A stretch of 43,663 nucleotides of DNA from an uncultured Bacteroidota bacterium (GCA_913056475.1 CAJXMS010000001.1:1-43663), one strand, 5' to 3'. Counted from the first letter of the stretch, positions 31,750 through 40,380 are shown. Numbers and translations are program-made. The notes: generated by a model not told the origin, from the sequence alone.

Positions 31750-33762
31750 ATGGAAACAGCAATCGATTTTAAATCTGCCGTAGCTGAAGGTATCCCTAAG
31801 GAACTTCCGCCGCGGGCTAGTTTAGATCCTCAGGTGAGCCACGCGCCCCATCGAAAAGAAATTCTCACCCCAGAAGAGAAAGAGCTGGCCCTGCGCAATG
31901 CGCTCCGCTATTTCCCCAGCCAGTGGCACGAAACCCTCGCGCCGGAGTTTGCCGAAGAATTGGCCCAATACGGTAGGATATACATGTACCGCTTCCGGCC
32001 CGCTTATGACATGTACGCGCGCCCCCTGGAGGACTACCCCGGGCGCTGTTCGCAAGCCAAGGCCATTATGGTGATGATCCAAAATAACCTGGATCCCGCG
32101 GTGGCGCAGCATCCCCACGAGCTCATTACTTACGGTGGCAATGGAGCGGTATTTCAAAACTGGGCGCAGTACCGTCTTACCATGCAGTATCTGGCAGAAA
32201 TGACGGAAGAGCAAACCCTGCACATGTACAGTGGCCATCCGCTGGGCTTGTTTCCAAGCCATCCCGAAGCGCCCCGGGTAGTAGTGAGCAACGGTATGAT
32301 GATCCCCAACTATTCCAAACCGGACGATTGGGAACGTTACAACGCCTTGGGGGTAACCCAATTTGGCCAGATGACGGCGGGGAGTTATATGTACATCGGG
32401 CCCCAGGGGATTGTCCACGGAACCACCATAACGGTACTTAATGCCTTGCGTAAGCTCGGTAAAAAACCCGGAGAAGGAGCGCTTTTTGTGACGGCGGGGC
32501 TGGGCGGTATGAGTGGTGCTCAGCCCAAGGCAGCCAACATAGCCGGGTGTGTCTCGGTAACGGCCGAGGTAAACCCCCAGGCTTCTCGGAAGCGTTACGA
32601 GCAAGGCTGGGTAGACGAAATCGTAGACGATGTAACGGAACTCGCACAGCGGGTCCAAAAAGCCCAGCAAGAAAACCAAACCATCTCCTTTGCTTACGAA
32701 GGGAATGTGGTGGAGGTATGGGAGTATTTCTATGAAAGGGGCCTTCAAATTGACCTGGGCTCCGATCAAACCTCCTTGCACAATCCCTGGGCCGGCGGCT
32801 ATTACCCGGTGGGTATGTCTTACGAAACGGCCAATGAAATGATGGCCCGGGATCCCGAAGGTTTTGCCGAGGAAGTGCGCACCAGCCTGCGACGCCACGC
32901 GGCAGCGGTCAATAAGCACGCAGATAAAGGCACCTATTTTTTTGATTACGGCAATGCCTTTCTCTTGGAAGCCAGCCGGGCTGGCGCAGCCGTTGAGGCT
33001 CAAGACCCCGGCATTGGTCGAGAATTTCGATACCCTAGCTATATCCAGGACATTCTGGGGCCTATGTGCTTTGATTACGGCTTTGGGCCCTTCCGCTGGG
33101 TCTGTACTTCTGGTAAACCGGAAGACCTGGCCCGCACCGATGCCATCGCCGCGGCCGTACTTCGAGAAATGGCCGCCCAGGCTCCCGCAGAAATTCGCCA
33201 GCAAATGGACGATAACCGCCGCTGGATAGAAGCCGCCGCCGAAAATAAGATGGTGGTGGGTAGCCAGGCACGCATCCTTTATGCCGATAGTGAAGGACGG
33301 ATCGCCATTGCTAAAGCCTTTAACGAGGCTATTCGCCAGGGGGAATTGGGGCCGGTAGTCCTGGGCCGTGACCACCACGATGTGAGTGGCACCGATTCGC
33401 CCTACCGGGAAACGTCCAATATTTACGATGGCTCTCGCTTTACCGCCGATATGGCCATTCAAAACGTCATCGGCGATAGCTTCCGGGGCGCCACCTGGGT
33501 AAGTATTCACAATGGCGGCGGCGTAGGCTGGGGGGAAGTGATCAACGGCGGCTTTGGCATGCTACTGGACGGAACGGATGCCGCTGACCGCCGCCTCGAG
33601 AATATGCTGCATTACGATGTGAATAACGGTATTGCCCGGCGAAGCTGGGCCCGAAACGCCCCGGCTCAGTGGGCCATCAAGCGAGAAATGGAACGGACGC
33701 CCGGTCTGAAAGTTACCCTGGCCCAAGAGGTGCAGGAAGACTTGCAACGGTTTTTGGGATAG
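31750..33762 (+). CDS. hutU: urocanate hydratase, long (UROC1-like) form
   Basis: A 670-residue enzyme, about 110 residues longer than the classical bacterial HutU and matching the vertebrate/plant-type form. It converts urocanate to 4-imidazolone-5-propionate, the second step of histidine breakdown, using tightly bound NAD+. Recognisable segments are YPGRCSQAKAIMVMIQNNLD, VTAGLGGMSGAQPKA (NAD-binding region), FDYGFGPFRWVCTSGKPED and SRFTADMAIQNVIGDSFRGA. At the place of the FQGLPARICW motif of the short form this protein reads VVGSQARILY, with Leu instead of the cysteine. No hutH, hutI or hutG is nearby. The upstream DUF5522 gene is probably in the same transcript. Confidence 0.96.
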   Translation: METAIDFKSAVAEGIPKELPPRASLDPQVSHAPHRKEILTPEEKELALRNALRYFPSQWHETLAPEFAEELAQYGRIYMYRFRPAYDMYARPLEDYPGRCSQAKAIMVMIQNNLDPAVAQHPHELITYGGNGAVFQNWAQYRLTMQYLAEMTEEQTLHMYSGHPLGLFPSHPEAPRVVVSNGMMIPNYSKPDDWERYNALGVTQFGQMTAGSYMYIGPQGIVHGTTITVLNALRKLGKKPGEGALFVTAGLGGMSGAQPKAANIAGCVSVTAEVNPQASRKRYEQGWVDEIVDDVTELAQRVQKAQQENQTISFAYEGNVVEVWEYFYERGLQIDLGSDQTSLHNPWAGGYYPVGMSYETANEMMARDPEGFAEEVRTSLRRHAAAVNKHADKGTYFFDYGNAFLLEASRAGAAVEAQDPGIGREFRYPSYIQDILGPMCFDYGFGPFRWVCTSGKPEDLARTDAIAAAVLREMAAQAPAEIRQQMDDNRRWIEAAAENKMVVGSQARILYADSEGRIAIAKAFNEAIRQGELGPVVLGRDHHDVSGTDSPYRETSNIYDGSRFTADMAIQNVIGDSFRGATWVSIHNGGGVGWGEVINGGFGMLLDGTDAADRRLENMLHYDVNNGIARRSWARNAPAQWAIKREMERTPGLKVTLAQEVQEDLQRFLG

Positions 33763-33850
33763 AACTTTCGAATACAAAGGACCAAGAAGACTGGGGGCTG
33801 ATAATTTTTTTCATCTCCAGGCCGTTTGCTTTCCATTAGGCGTTCCACTT

Positions 33851-34348
33851 ATGGGCCGAACCCTCTTATTATTTCTAAGCTTCAGTCTGCTGGCCTGCGA
33901 AAAAGACCAGGAACCGGAAAGTCATTCGCCTCCTTCGTTTAGCTATCGCTTTAACGAAGGGCAGAACGAGCTCAAGACAGCCTATACCGGCGATCATCCC
34001 CGCGATCTGCGCGCCGAGATGCAGCTTTTAGAAGGAGATTCCGGGGGTACGCGCATTCGCATCACTTTTTCTAATACCCTCGAGGGAGAGACCTATGCGG
34101 TTCACGCCCACGATTATGATGCCGATAGTACCATCGGTCTGCCTTATGAATTTTCAGTGAATACCGCTGTGCTCAATCAAAATCCTGTGGGGAGAACGGG
34201 GACCCTGGAGATAGAACAGCATTCCGATTCTTCAGTTGCTTATTTTGAGAACCGCTACCAAGGATATTTGGTGGTGCACGACCCTCTGCAGCCCGTGCAA
34301 ACCAAAAAGCCCTCCAGCTTTCTTATCCTGGGTCGCTTTGCCCGCTAG
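33851..34348 (+). CDS. uncharacterised lipoprotein
   Basis: A 165-residue protein. The short leader ends in SLLAC (C16), a good lipobox, followed by a charged linker (EKDQEPESHSPPS). The rest is beta-rich (RIRITFSNTLEGETYAVHAHDYDADSTIGLPYEF), suggesting a single sandwich domain; I do not recognise the family. It follows hutU by 88 bases and probably has its own promoter, though none is clear. The stop codon lies in a 12-bp perfect palindrome (34346-34357) followed by a short T run, which may be a weak terminator. Confidence 0.78.
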   Translation: MGRTLLLFLSFSLLACEKDQEPESHSPPSFSYRFNEGQNELKTAYTGDHPRDLRAEMQLLEGDSGGTRIRITFSNTLEGETYAVHAHDYDADSTIGLPYEFSVNTAVLNQNPVGRTGTLEIEQHSDSSVAYFENRYQGYLVVHDPLQPVQTKKPSSFLILGRFAR

Positions 34349-34386
34349 GCCGGCCTAATATTTTTCTGTGAAGCGCGCCTTAAGTA

Positions 34387-34527
34387 GGGACTGTCTATAC
34401 AGTCGAGTGGCTGGCTCAGAAAGATGGCCAGCGAGGCTTGCGCAGCTTCAAAAAGGGGAGTTTACAAGGGTAAATGAGCATTTTTGAAGCAAGCCTAACG
34501 AAGCTCACCGATTTTGTAGACAAACCC
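34387..34527 (-). repeat. palindromic intergenic element B (MITE-like)
   Basis: The ends are imperfect inverted repeats (34387-34399 and 34515-34527, 10 of 13 matching, both containing GTCTA/TAGAC). Inside lie GACTG/CAGTC (34389-34393, 34400-34404), GCTGGC/GCCAGC (34410-34415, 34427-34432) and a long hairpin. That hairpin has AGGCTTGC/GCAAGCCT (34434-34441, 34489-34496), GCTTCAAAAA/TTTTTGAAGC (34445-34454, 34481-34490) and TTTAC/GTAAA (34461-34465, 34470-34474). Read on the minus strand it has the same core as element A (14465-14583). It fills the gap between two convergent genes. No coding capacity and no clear target-site duplication. Confidence 0.65.
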
Positions 34528-34558
34528 GAAATAGCAAACCACCCAACAAAGAGTATCC

Positions 34559-35449
34559 TTAGACGGCCCCTTCCTGCCGGCGCACCATATTGTAAATAGC
34601 CAGCAAGGCCACCCCAAAGCCCACCCCCAGAAGGATGAGCAGGGAATTGTATTGCCCCTGGATGGTAAAGGAGAGCCGGATAAGCACCGTGCTTACGATA
34701 TATCCACTATTGCGGATCAGCTGGCTGTAGCCCTGAATAAAATTCAGTGAGATCAGCAGGATCAGTACGTCTACCCAGATGAGGATCACGAAAAAGTCGT
34801 GGTAGAAAATAGCGTTGACATCTGAAAGGACTGCAATTTCGCCTTGCTGGAATTGATACAATTCCACGAGCCAACGTCCTAGTTCATAAAAGATTAAACC
34901 GGCCAGCACCGGGACCAGCATCACGCTGATCCGGCGCTTGTAGTGGATAAAGCGCTCAAAACGGCTGTCTTGTTCGGAACCTTGCAGTTGGCTACGCAGC
35001 CGTTTGAAAAGGTAAATGAGTAGGAAAAGGAGTAAAAACACCCCCACGTCTATCAGGAGACTGTAGTGCTCCTCACTGAGTAGCCAGGTGCCGCTAAAAT
35101 CAATCATCGAGATATCCTTAAAGACCCGCCGGATTAAAATGAGGGCAATGATCTCAAATTGCTTTTGCACGGAGCTGGTAAAGGAGCGCGGTAACTGCTC
35201 GATAAGCAGATAGACTTCCCAGATAAGAATAAAGGAAAAGGGCGTGTAGAGGGCCGAGATGGGATTGGTCAGGAAGTTTTCCCAAGGCCCTGTAGCCCGG
35301 ATCAAGCCCCACTGCGTGAGCGCTATGGCCGTCAGGTGGATCCCAAACCCTGCGATACTCAAGCCCACGATAAAGCGCTCCACCTTTTCTTTGAGCTGGG
35401 GCCCAAACAAGACGGCATAAGTATTCTCCCAGGGAATGCTGATACGCAT
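34559..35449 (-). CDS. uncharacterised polytopic membrane protein
   Basis: A 296-residue protein with about seven hydrophobic segments (near 26-46, 66-84, 98-108, 128-148, 174-197, 216-238 and 267-287). Between helices it has conserved-looking polar stretches: LIEQLPRSFTSSVQKQFEI (82-100), RRVFKDISMIDFSG (107-120) and SRFERFIHYKRRISV (162-176). I do not recognise the family. The mix of charged residues next to helices would suit a transporter or channel, but nothing proves that. It is single, convergent with the lipoprotein gene across element B and divergent from the OmpH-like gene. Confidence 0.82.
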   Translation of the reverse strand: MRISIPWENTYAVLFGPQLKEKVERFIVGLSIAGFGIHLTAIALTQWGLIRATGPWENFLTNPISALYTPFSFILIWEVYLLIEQLPRSFTSSVQKQFEIIALILIRRVFKDISMIDFSGTWLLSEEHYSLLIDVGVFLLLFLLIYLFKRLRSQLQGSEQDSRFERFIHYKRRISVMLVPVLAGLIFYELGRWLVELYQFQQGEIAVLSDVNAIFYHDFFVILIWVDVLILLISLNFIQGYSQLIRNSGYIVSTVLIRLSFTIQGQYNSLLILLGVGFGVALLAIYNMVRRQEGAV

Positions 35450-35529
35450 AACTCTTAAAAGGAATCACAGCGGAAATTGTTTGAGGATCAGTTAAAAAGA
35501 AAAGCTGCCGCTATGCAAGGGGGAATAGT

Positions 35530-35537
35530 TATTTTTG
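35530..35537 (+). promoter_or_regulatory. promoter -7 box for the OmpH-like gene
   Basis: TATTTTTG matches TAnnTTTG exactly and ends 25 bases before the ATG at 35563. It lies in the 113-base divergent gap. Confidence 0.6.
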
Positions 35538-35562
35538 CCACCCAGGTGCAAAATACTTCTTC

Positions 35563-36201
35563 ATGCAAAAAATAACGCCTATCCTTCTCCTGCTGCTGGT
35601 AGCGGCGGTAATCATCCTCTATGTTGATCGCTACGCGGGAAGCCAAAACCCCAATACTGCTACGGCGCCGGATACCACGGCGGCTGAATTTAACCAGGGT
35701 AAGATGGGAGCCGCACGTATCGGCTACATCCGTTATGATTCCCTGGTACAGGGCTACGAATATCATCAAGAACTGCTTAGCAAACTGGAAGCGGAAGCCC
35801 GGGCCCTACGCCAAGACCTCGACCAAAAAAGCCAGGCCTTTCAAGAGAATGTAACCGTTCTGCGGGAGCAAGCGGGTCAGCTCAATCAGCAGCAGCTCCA
35901 GCAAGCACAGCAAGAACTGCAAGCCAAGCAGCAGCAGCTTATGCAGTACCGCAATGAGCGCAGTCAAGTACTGGCCGAGCAGCAAGAAAAACTTACCCAG
36001 CTGCTGCGCGACGACCTAACGGTGGTACTGGATAGCATTCGCCAGGCACGCAAGCTTGACTTCATCCTTACCAAAGATCGCTCCAGCGACGTCCTATCCG
36101 CCCGGCCCGCCTATGATATCACCGAAACCGTGGTGAAGGCGCTTAACCAGAATTACGAACGTCCCGACAGTGTGAGGATTGATACCGCCAATTTGCCCTG
36201 A
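35563..36201 (+). CDS. OmpH/Skp-like periplasmic protein
   Basis: A 212-residue protein. An N-terminal hydrophobic segment (about 4-22) is followed by a 25-residue low-complexity linker. An OmpH domain then begins at ARIGYIRYDSLVQGYEYHQ (about 49-67), with a long Gln-rich coiled coil (about 68-155) and a closing beta strand segment (LDFILTKDRSS, about 165-175). Skp-like chaperones hold unfolded outer-membrane proteins in the periplasm as trimers with tentacles. The N-terminal helix looks like an uncleaved anchor, since no AxA site is obvious. The next gene starts 43 bases later and may be in the same transcript. Confidence 0.9.
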   Translation: MQKITPILLLLLVAAVIILYVDRYAGSQNPNTATAPDTTAAEFNQGKMGAARIGYIRYDSLVQGYEYHQELLSKLEAEARALRQDLDQKSQAFQENVTVLREQAGQLNQQQLQQAQQELQAKQQQLMQYRNERSQVLAEQQEKLTQLLRDDLTVVLDSIRQARKLDFILTKDRSSDVLSARPAYDITETVVKALNQNYERPDSVRIDTANLP

Positions 36202-36231
36202 TCATCAATCCGCCCCTTCCTGAGGTCGCTC

Positions 36232-36239
36232 TAAATTTT
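36232..36239 (+). promoter_or_regulatory. possible -7-like element adjacent to a start codon
   Basis: TAAATTTT differs from TAnnTTTG only in the last base and ends 5 bases before the ATG at 36245. The same octamer lies just before the lemA start (41864-41871). Confidence 0.25.
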
Positions 36240-36244
36240 CACCG

Positions 36245-36661
36245 ATGCCATACTTTCCGCCCAGGCGTTTGTTGCTCGCCGCTTTTATTCTCCTTTGGAT
36301 AGGCGCTTGCGTGGAAGATCCGGATGAAAGCTTTTTTCCCGATCCAGCGGCCCAGTATCACGGTACCTGGCAGGTGCGGGAAGAAACCGGCTTTAGCGCG
36401 CCGCAGTCTTACGCCATCACCATAACCGAGGATACCAGCGCGCAGGGGGATATTCTGCTGAAGGGCTTGTACAATGTATCGGGAACTGCTGTAAGCGCTA
36501 CGGTAAATGGCACCGACTTCAACATCCCCAATCAGCGCTCCGCTGGCATCCAGTTCTTTGGCTACGGTACCGCCCAGGAAGATTACACCCAGCTCACCCT
36601 CCAGTTTACCGCCAATGATGGCGCCGGAGCCGATGAAGTCCGCGCCACCGCTACTCGCTAA
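36245..36661 (+). CDS. uncharacterised small lipoprotein
   Basis: A 138-residue protein with a leader ending in LWIGAC (C22), a good lipobox, then an acidic linker (VEDPDESFFPDPA). The remainder looks like one beta-barrel or sandwich domain (YHGTWQVREETGF, YAITITED, ILLKGLYNVSGTAVSATVNG, TQLTLQFTAND), somewhat like small lipocalin-type envelope proteins of Bacteroidota. I do not recognise the family. It follows the OmpH-like gene by 43 bases. The 206 bases after it, up to the convergent beta-barrel gene, show no convincing feature. Confidence 0.75.
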   Translation: MPYFPPRRLLLAAFILLWIGACVEDPDESFFPDPAAQYHGTWQVREETGFSAPQSYAITITEDTSAQGDILLKGLYNVSGTAVSATVNGTDFNIPNQRSAGIQFFGYGTAQEDYTQLTLQFTANDGAGADEVRATATR

Positions 36662-36867
36662 CCGCAGCTTGTAATGACCTGGCAGAACCGAGCTATTGGT
36701 GAAATTTCGGGCTGTTAATTATTTCTTCTGGGACCTACACGACCCCCGGCTTGGGCTTGAAAATGAGAATGGCTTTTGGGAAGCTGGCTTCATGGCCTTA
36801 ATCAAAAGCACAAGCGAAACCTTAATTTTTCATTCCTGCCGGGAAAAACAAGAGGAGGGAAAGGTGA

Positions 36868-37623
36868 CTAAAAATTATAACGTACCCCCACGTTGGCGCC
36901 CAGATTCAGAAGGGTTTCCCGCGGAAAGGCGTCGATGTCTACCATCTGGTTGAGCATATACTTGATGCCGCCCCGCACAAAGAAGCCAAAATCATTGGTT
37001 ACCCAGTACTGGCCGCCCACCATAATGCCCACCGAATAATTAGTGCTCTGCAGGCTATCGTTCACATTGCCCAGGGCCTGAGGCTCCTGGCCGGCCACCA
37101 AAAACTGGCCCTGGTAGCGGTCTATAAAATTGAGCTCTACCATGGGGACCACCTCTAAGTCAAAAACCTCGGAGATGGAGGAGTTAAAATTGATCTTAAC
37201 CGGCACCGTGTACATGCTTACATCCACTTGGTAATCGGCGGCAAGCGTATCCAGCCCTCCGCCAAAGTAGTTCACATCGCCCAGCGTGTAGCCCCCGTAG
37301 GCATAGCCAAAACCGACGCTCAGGTCAAAGGTGCTACTAAGCTCATAGATCAGGTCCAGGTGGTAATTCACTTTCCAGGTGCCGCTCGCTTCATCGCTCG
37401 TGGCGGTAAAGGCGCCGCCTTCGCCAAAGTCATCATTGATGAGCCGTAAATCGGTATTTACCGGATTGGCATTGAGCGCTACGCCCAGGCGGAAGTTTTT
37501 CACCTCACTATCGGTATAATACACGATTTCATCTTTTTTATCCTTGCGTTTTTGCTCGTTCTTTTCTTGCGCCATGGTCCACGAGGCGCTTAATAAAAGG
37601 AGGAGGAGAGGAGCTATTTTCAT
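36868..37623 (-). CDS. outer-membrane beta-barrel protein
   Basis: A 251-residue protein with a signal peptide (residues 1-18, ending SWTMAQ) and a lysine/glutamate-rich segment (19-32). Eight or so amphipathic beta strands follow, with aromatic-rich ends, finishing with the C-terminal strand ANVGVRYNF and a terminal phenylalanine, the typical outer-membrane insertion signal. It belongs with the small Bacteroidota barrel families (PorT-like or outer_membrane_beta-barrel). Function unknown. Its ATG overlaps the TGA of alaS (ATGA), so it is translationally coupled to an essential tRNA synthetase gene. Confidence 0.87.
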   Translation of the reverse strand: MKIAPLLLLLLSASWTMAQEKNEQKRKDKKDEIVYYTDSEVKNFRLGVALNANPVNTDLRLINDDFGEGGAFTATSDEASGTWKVNYHLDLIYELSSTFDLSVGFGYAYGGYTLGDVNYFGGGLDTLAADYQVDVSMYTVPVKINFNSSISEVFDLEVVPMVELNFIDRYQGQFLVAGQEPQALGNVNDSLQSTNYSVGIMVGGQYWVTNDFGFFVRGGIKYMLNQMVDIDAFPRETLLNLGANVGVRYNF

Positions 37624-40244
37624 GGTGTATTCAAGTTTTCTTTAGCCTTTTGCAGCGCATTTTCGATACCAGCCGGGTAGCTGCCCCCCGCCATGGCAAA
37701 TTGCGGCTGCCCCCCGCCTCCGCCGCGGATTTCAGCTGCCAGTTCTTTTATCCACTGGCCCGCTTGCCAGTTTTTTGTTTGGAGCACCTCATCCCCCAGG
37801 GCCACCGCCAGTTGTGCCTTACCCTGGTCTTCCGTAGCTACCACCGCTACCAGCTGCGGCTGCTCCTGGCGGAGCTGCAGCAGTACTTCTTTTAGGGGGC
37901 CTGCGGCCAAATGTGATTTGCACACCAATACTTGCATTCCGTCCTGTTCGGTAAGGGCCTCTTTCCAGCCGCGCTTCTCCGCCTGAGCGGCTTCTTTCTG
38001 ATAAGCGCTCACTAATTTACGGAGTTCCGCATTATCGGCTTTGAGCTGGTCTACGGCCTTGAGCAGGTCCTTTGGGTTCTTCAGGTTCTGGCTTAGCTGC
38101 CCTAGCGTGTCGCGCTGCGCATTGAGATGAGCACGGGCGGCATGCCCGGTTAGGGCTTCTACCCGTCGCACACCGGAGGCTACCGCTCCTTCACTGGTAA
38201 GGGTAAAAAGACCTATCTGGCCCGTAGCTTCTACGTGAAGACCACCGCAGAGTTCCAGGCTATCGCCAAACTGAATGGCACGCACCGTGTCGCCGTACTT
38301 TTCCCCAAAAAGCGCCAGCGCTCCCATTTCCAGTGCCTTTTGGTGGGCGATCTGCCGATACTCTTGCCGGGGAAGGTTTTCCAGAATGCGTTCATTTACA
38401 AAATCTTCTACCTGCCGGAGCTCTTCTTCGCTGAGCTTGCTGAAGTGGCTAAAATCAAACCGTAGATAATCCGGATGCACCAAGGAACCCTTTTGGGCCA
38501 CATGGGTACCCAGCACCGAACGGAGGGCCTGGTGCAGTAGGTGGGTAGCGCTATGGTTAAGGCTGGCCCTGTGCCGCCGGTCGGCGTTTACCCGGGCGGT
38601 AAAGCGCGCGTCCACTTTTCGGGGCAAATTTTTGCTGAGGTGCACGATGAGGCCGTGCTCCTTCCTGGTGTCAAAGATGGGGAGACTTTCCTCTCCGTCC
38701 AGCAGTTCGCCGCTGTCGCCCACCTGGCCCCCTCCCTCCGGATAGAAGGGGGTGAGGTTGAACACCAGCTGGTAATGCCGGCCTTTTTTGGTCTTTACTT
38801 CCCGGTAGCGGGTTATCTGCACCTGGGATTCCAGCTGGTCGTATCCTACAAATTCCTCCTGGTCATCTTCCCGCAGCACTACCCAGTCTTCGGTATCTTG
38901 CTGGGTGGCGGCCCGGGCCCGTTCTTTTTGCTTGCGCATTTCCGTATGGTAGCCTGCTTCATCGTAGCTGTAGCCCTTTTCTTTTAAGATCAAGGCGGTA
39001 AGATCGGGCGGGAAGCCGTAGGTATCATAAAGTTCAAAAACGGCGGCGCCGCTTATGGCTTTTCCACTGCTCTGGGCCAGGATCTGTTCCAGCCGCTGGA
39101 GGCCTTGCTCCAGCGTTCTTAAAAAAGATTGCTCTTCCTCCTTGATCACCTTTTCGATCAGCTCTTGCTGGCTTTCCAATTCGGGGAAATGACGGCCCAT
39201 TTCTTGCCGTAGCAGGTCTACCAAGCGGTAAATAAAAGGCTGCCCTTGCCGGAGGTAGGAATAGCCATAGCGGATCGCCCGCCGCAAGATCCGGCGGATC
39301 ACGTAACCGGCGCCATTATTGCCCGGCAGCTGGCCATCGGCTATGGCAAAGGCCACCGCCCGTACGTGGTCCGCTACCACCCGCATGGCCGTATCGGTCT
39401 CCTCTTGCCGGCCGTAGCGCTGCTGGCTCAGCTCCCCTACGCGCTCCAGTAAGGGGGTAAATACGTCGGTATCATAATTGGAATATACGCCCTGGAGCGC
39501 CATACATAAGCGCTCAAAGCCCATCCCCGTGTCCACATTCTTAAAGGGCAGCCGCTCCAGGCGGCCATCGGCCATCCGCTGGTACTCCATGAATACCAGG
39601 TTCCAGAGCTCCACCACCAGGGGGTGGTCTTGATTGACCAGCTCGTGCCCGGGGGTAGCCTTACGTTCCGCTTCACGGCGCAGGTCTATGTGAATTTCCG
39701 AACAGGGGCCACAGGGACCCGTAGCCCCCATTTCCCAAAAATTATCGCTTTTATCCCCCTCCAAAATGCGCTCCTCTTTTATCCAGCGCCGCCACTCCGC
39801 GGCGGCTTCCTCATCGCGGCCCAGCTGATCATCCTTATCGCCGCAAAAAACCGTTACGTATAGCCGGTCCTTATCCAGGCCATACACCTCCGTGAGCAGC
39901 TCCCAAGACCAAGCGATGGTTTCCGCCTTGAAAAAGTCCCCGAAACTCCAGTTGCCCAGCATCTCAAACATGGTGTGGTGGTAGGTATCGTGCCCTACTT
40001 CTTCCAGGTCGTTGTGCTTGCCCGATACGCGGAGGCACTTTTGGGTATCGACCACCCGGCTATGCGGCGGTTTTACGTGGCCCAGGAAGGCATCTTTGAA
40101 TTGATTCATCCCCGCGTTGGTAAACATCAGGCTGGGATCATCTTTCAGCACCATAGGGGCCGAAGAAACGGCCAGGTGTTCCCGTTTTTGGAAAAAATCA
40201 AGAAAGGTTTCACGTACCTTTTGGGCGGTCCAGGCTTCACTCAT
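37620..40244 (-). CDS. alaS: alanyl-tRNA synthetase
   Basis: An 874-residue protein from the ATG at 40244 (MSEAWTAQKVRETFLDFF); a GTG five codons upstream is the only competing start. Catalytic-core landmarks are PSLMFTNAGMNQFKDAFLG and TGPCGPCSEIH. The editing domain has the zinc-binding motifs HSATHLLHQALR (HxxxH) and LCGGLHVEATG (CxxxH). The C-terminal part includes a coiled coil (about 730-770) and the DHHA1-type end GGGGGQPQFAMAGG. It charges tRNA-Ala and clears Ser and Gly mischarging. The length is normal. The outer-membrane barrel gene downstream overlaps by four bases. Confidence 0.97.
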   Translation of the reverse strand: MSEAWTAQKVRETFLDFFQKREHLAVSSAPMVLKDDPSLMFTNAGMNQFKDAFLGHVKPPHSRVVDTQKCLRVSGKHNDLEEVGHDTYHHTMFEMLGNWSFGDFFKAETIAWSWELLTEVYGLDKDRLYVTVFCGDKDDQLGRDEEAAAEWRRWIKEERILEGDKSDNFWEMGATGPCGPCSEIHIDLRREAERKATPGHELVNQDHPLVVELWNLVFMEYQRMADGRLERLPFKNVDTGMGFERLCMALQGVYSNYDTDVFTPLLERVGELSQQRYGRQEETDTAMRVVADHVRAVAFAIADGQLPGNNGAGYVIRRILRRAIRYGYSYLRQGQPFIYRLVDLLRQEMGRHFPELESQQELIEKVIKEEEQSFLRTLEQGLQRLEQILAQSSGKAISGAAVFELYDTYGFPPDLTALILKEKGYSYDEAGYHTEMRKQKERARAATQQDTEDWVVLREDDQEEFVGYDQLESQVQITRYREVKTKKGRHYQLVFNLTPFYPEGGGQVGDSGELLDGEESLPIFDTRKEHGLIVHLSKNLPRKVDARFTARVNADRRHRASLNHSATHLLHQALRSVLGTHVAQKGSLVHPDYLRFDFSHFSKLSEEELRQVEDFVNERILENLPRQEYRQIAHQKALEMGALALFGEKYGDTVRAIQFGDSLELCGGLHVEATGQIGLFTLTSEGAVASGVRRVEALTGHAARAHLNAQRDTLGQLSQNLKNPKDLLKAVDQLKADNAELRKLVSAYQKEAAQAEKRGWKEALTEQDGMQVLVCKSHLAAGPLKEVLLQLRQEQPQLVAVVATEDQGKAQLAVALGDEVLQTKNWQAGQWIKELAAEIRGGGGGQPQFAMAGGSYPAGIENALQKAKENLNTP

Positions 40245-40315
40245 AGGAGGGCTTTGCACAGCGGGTTGTTCATTACACGAAAAGAGCGCTGGCCAGGCAT
40301 CCCGATAGATTGCCC

Positions 40316-40323
40316 TATCTTAG
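40316..40323 (+). promoter_or_regulatory. possible -7 element (TATCTTAG) upstream of the M23 peptidase gene
   Basis: One mismatch to TAnnTTTG, 57 bases before the ATG at 40381, in the 136-base divergent gap with alaS. It shares the TAnCTTAG form with the element at 1566-1573. Confidence 0.35.
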
Positions 40324-40380
40324 CGCTTTGCCCCAAAAGGCCCACCCGGCGGGCCCTTGGAGCGGTCAAAATTAAGCATA

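Noticed and set aside
31822..33510. Long open frame (562 codons) antisense to hutU
   Set aside because: hutU is full length with clear family motifs; the antisense frame is a by-product of its codon bias. The same holds for the long antisense frames inside sprA (7521-8639 and 9564-11108) and the M23 gene (40372-41340).
34346..34357. 12-bp perfect palindrome TAGGCCGGCCTA at the lipoprotein stop codon
   Set aside because: There is no loop and the T run is short; it may aid termination but cannot be called with confidence.
36696..36953. 85-codon plus-strand open frame after the small lipoprotein gene
   Set aside because: Its second half lies antisense to the end of the outer-membrane barrel gene, and its composition shows no domain or signal.
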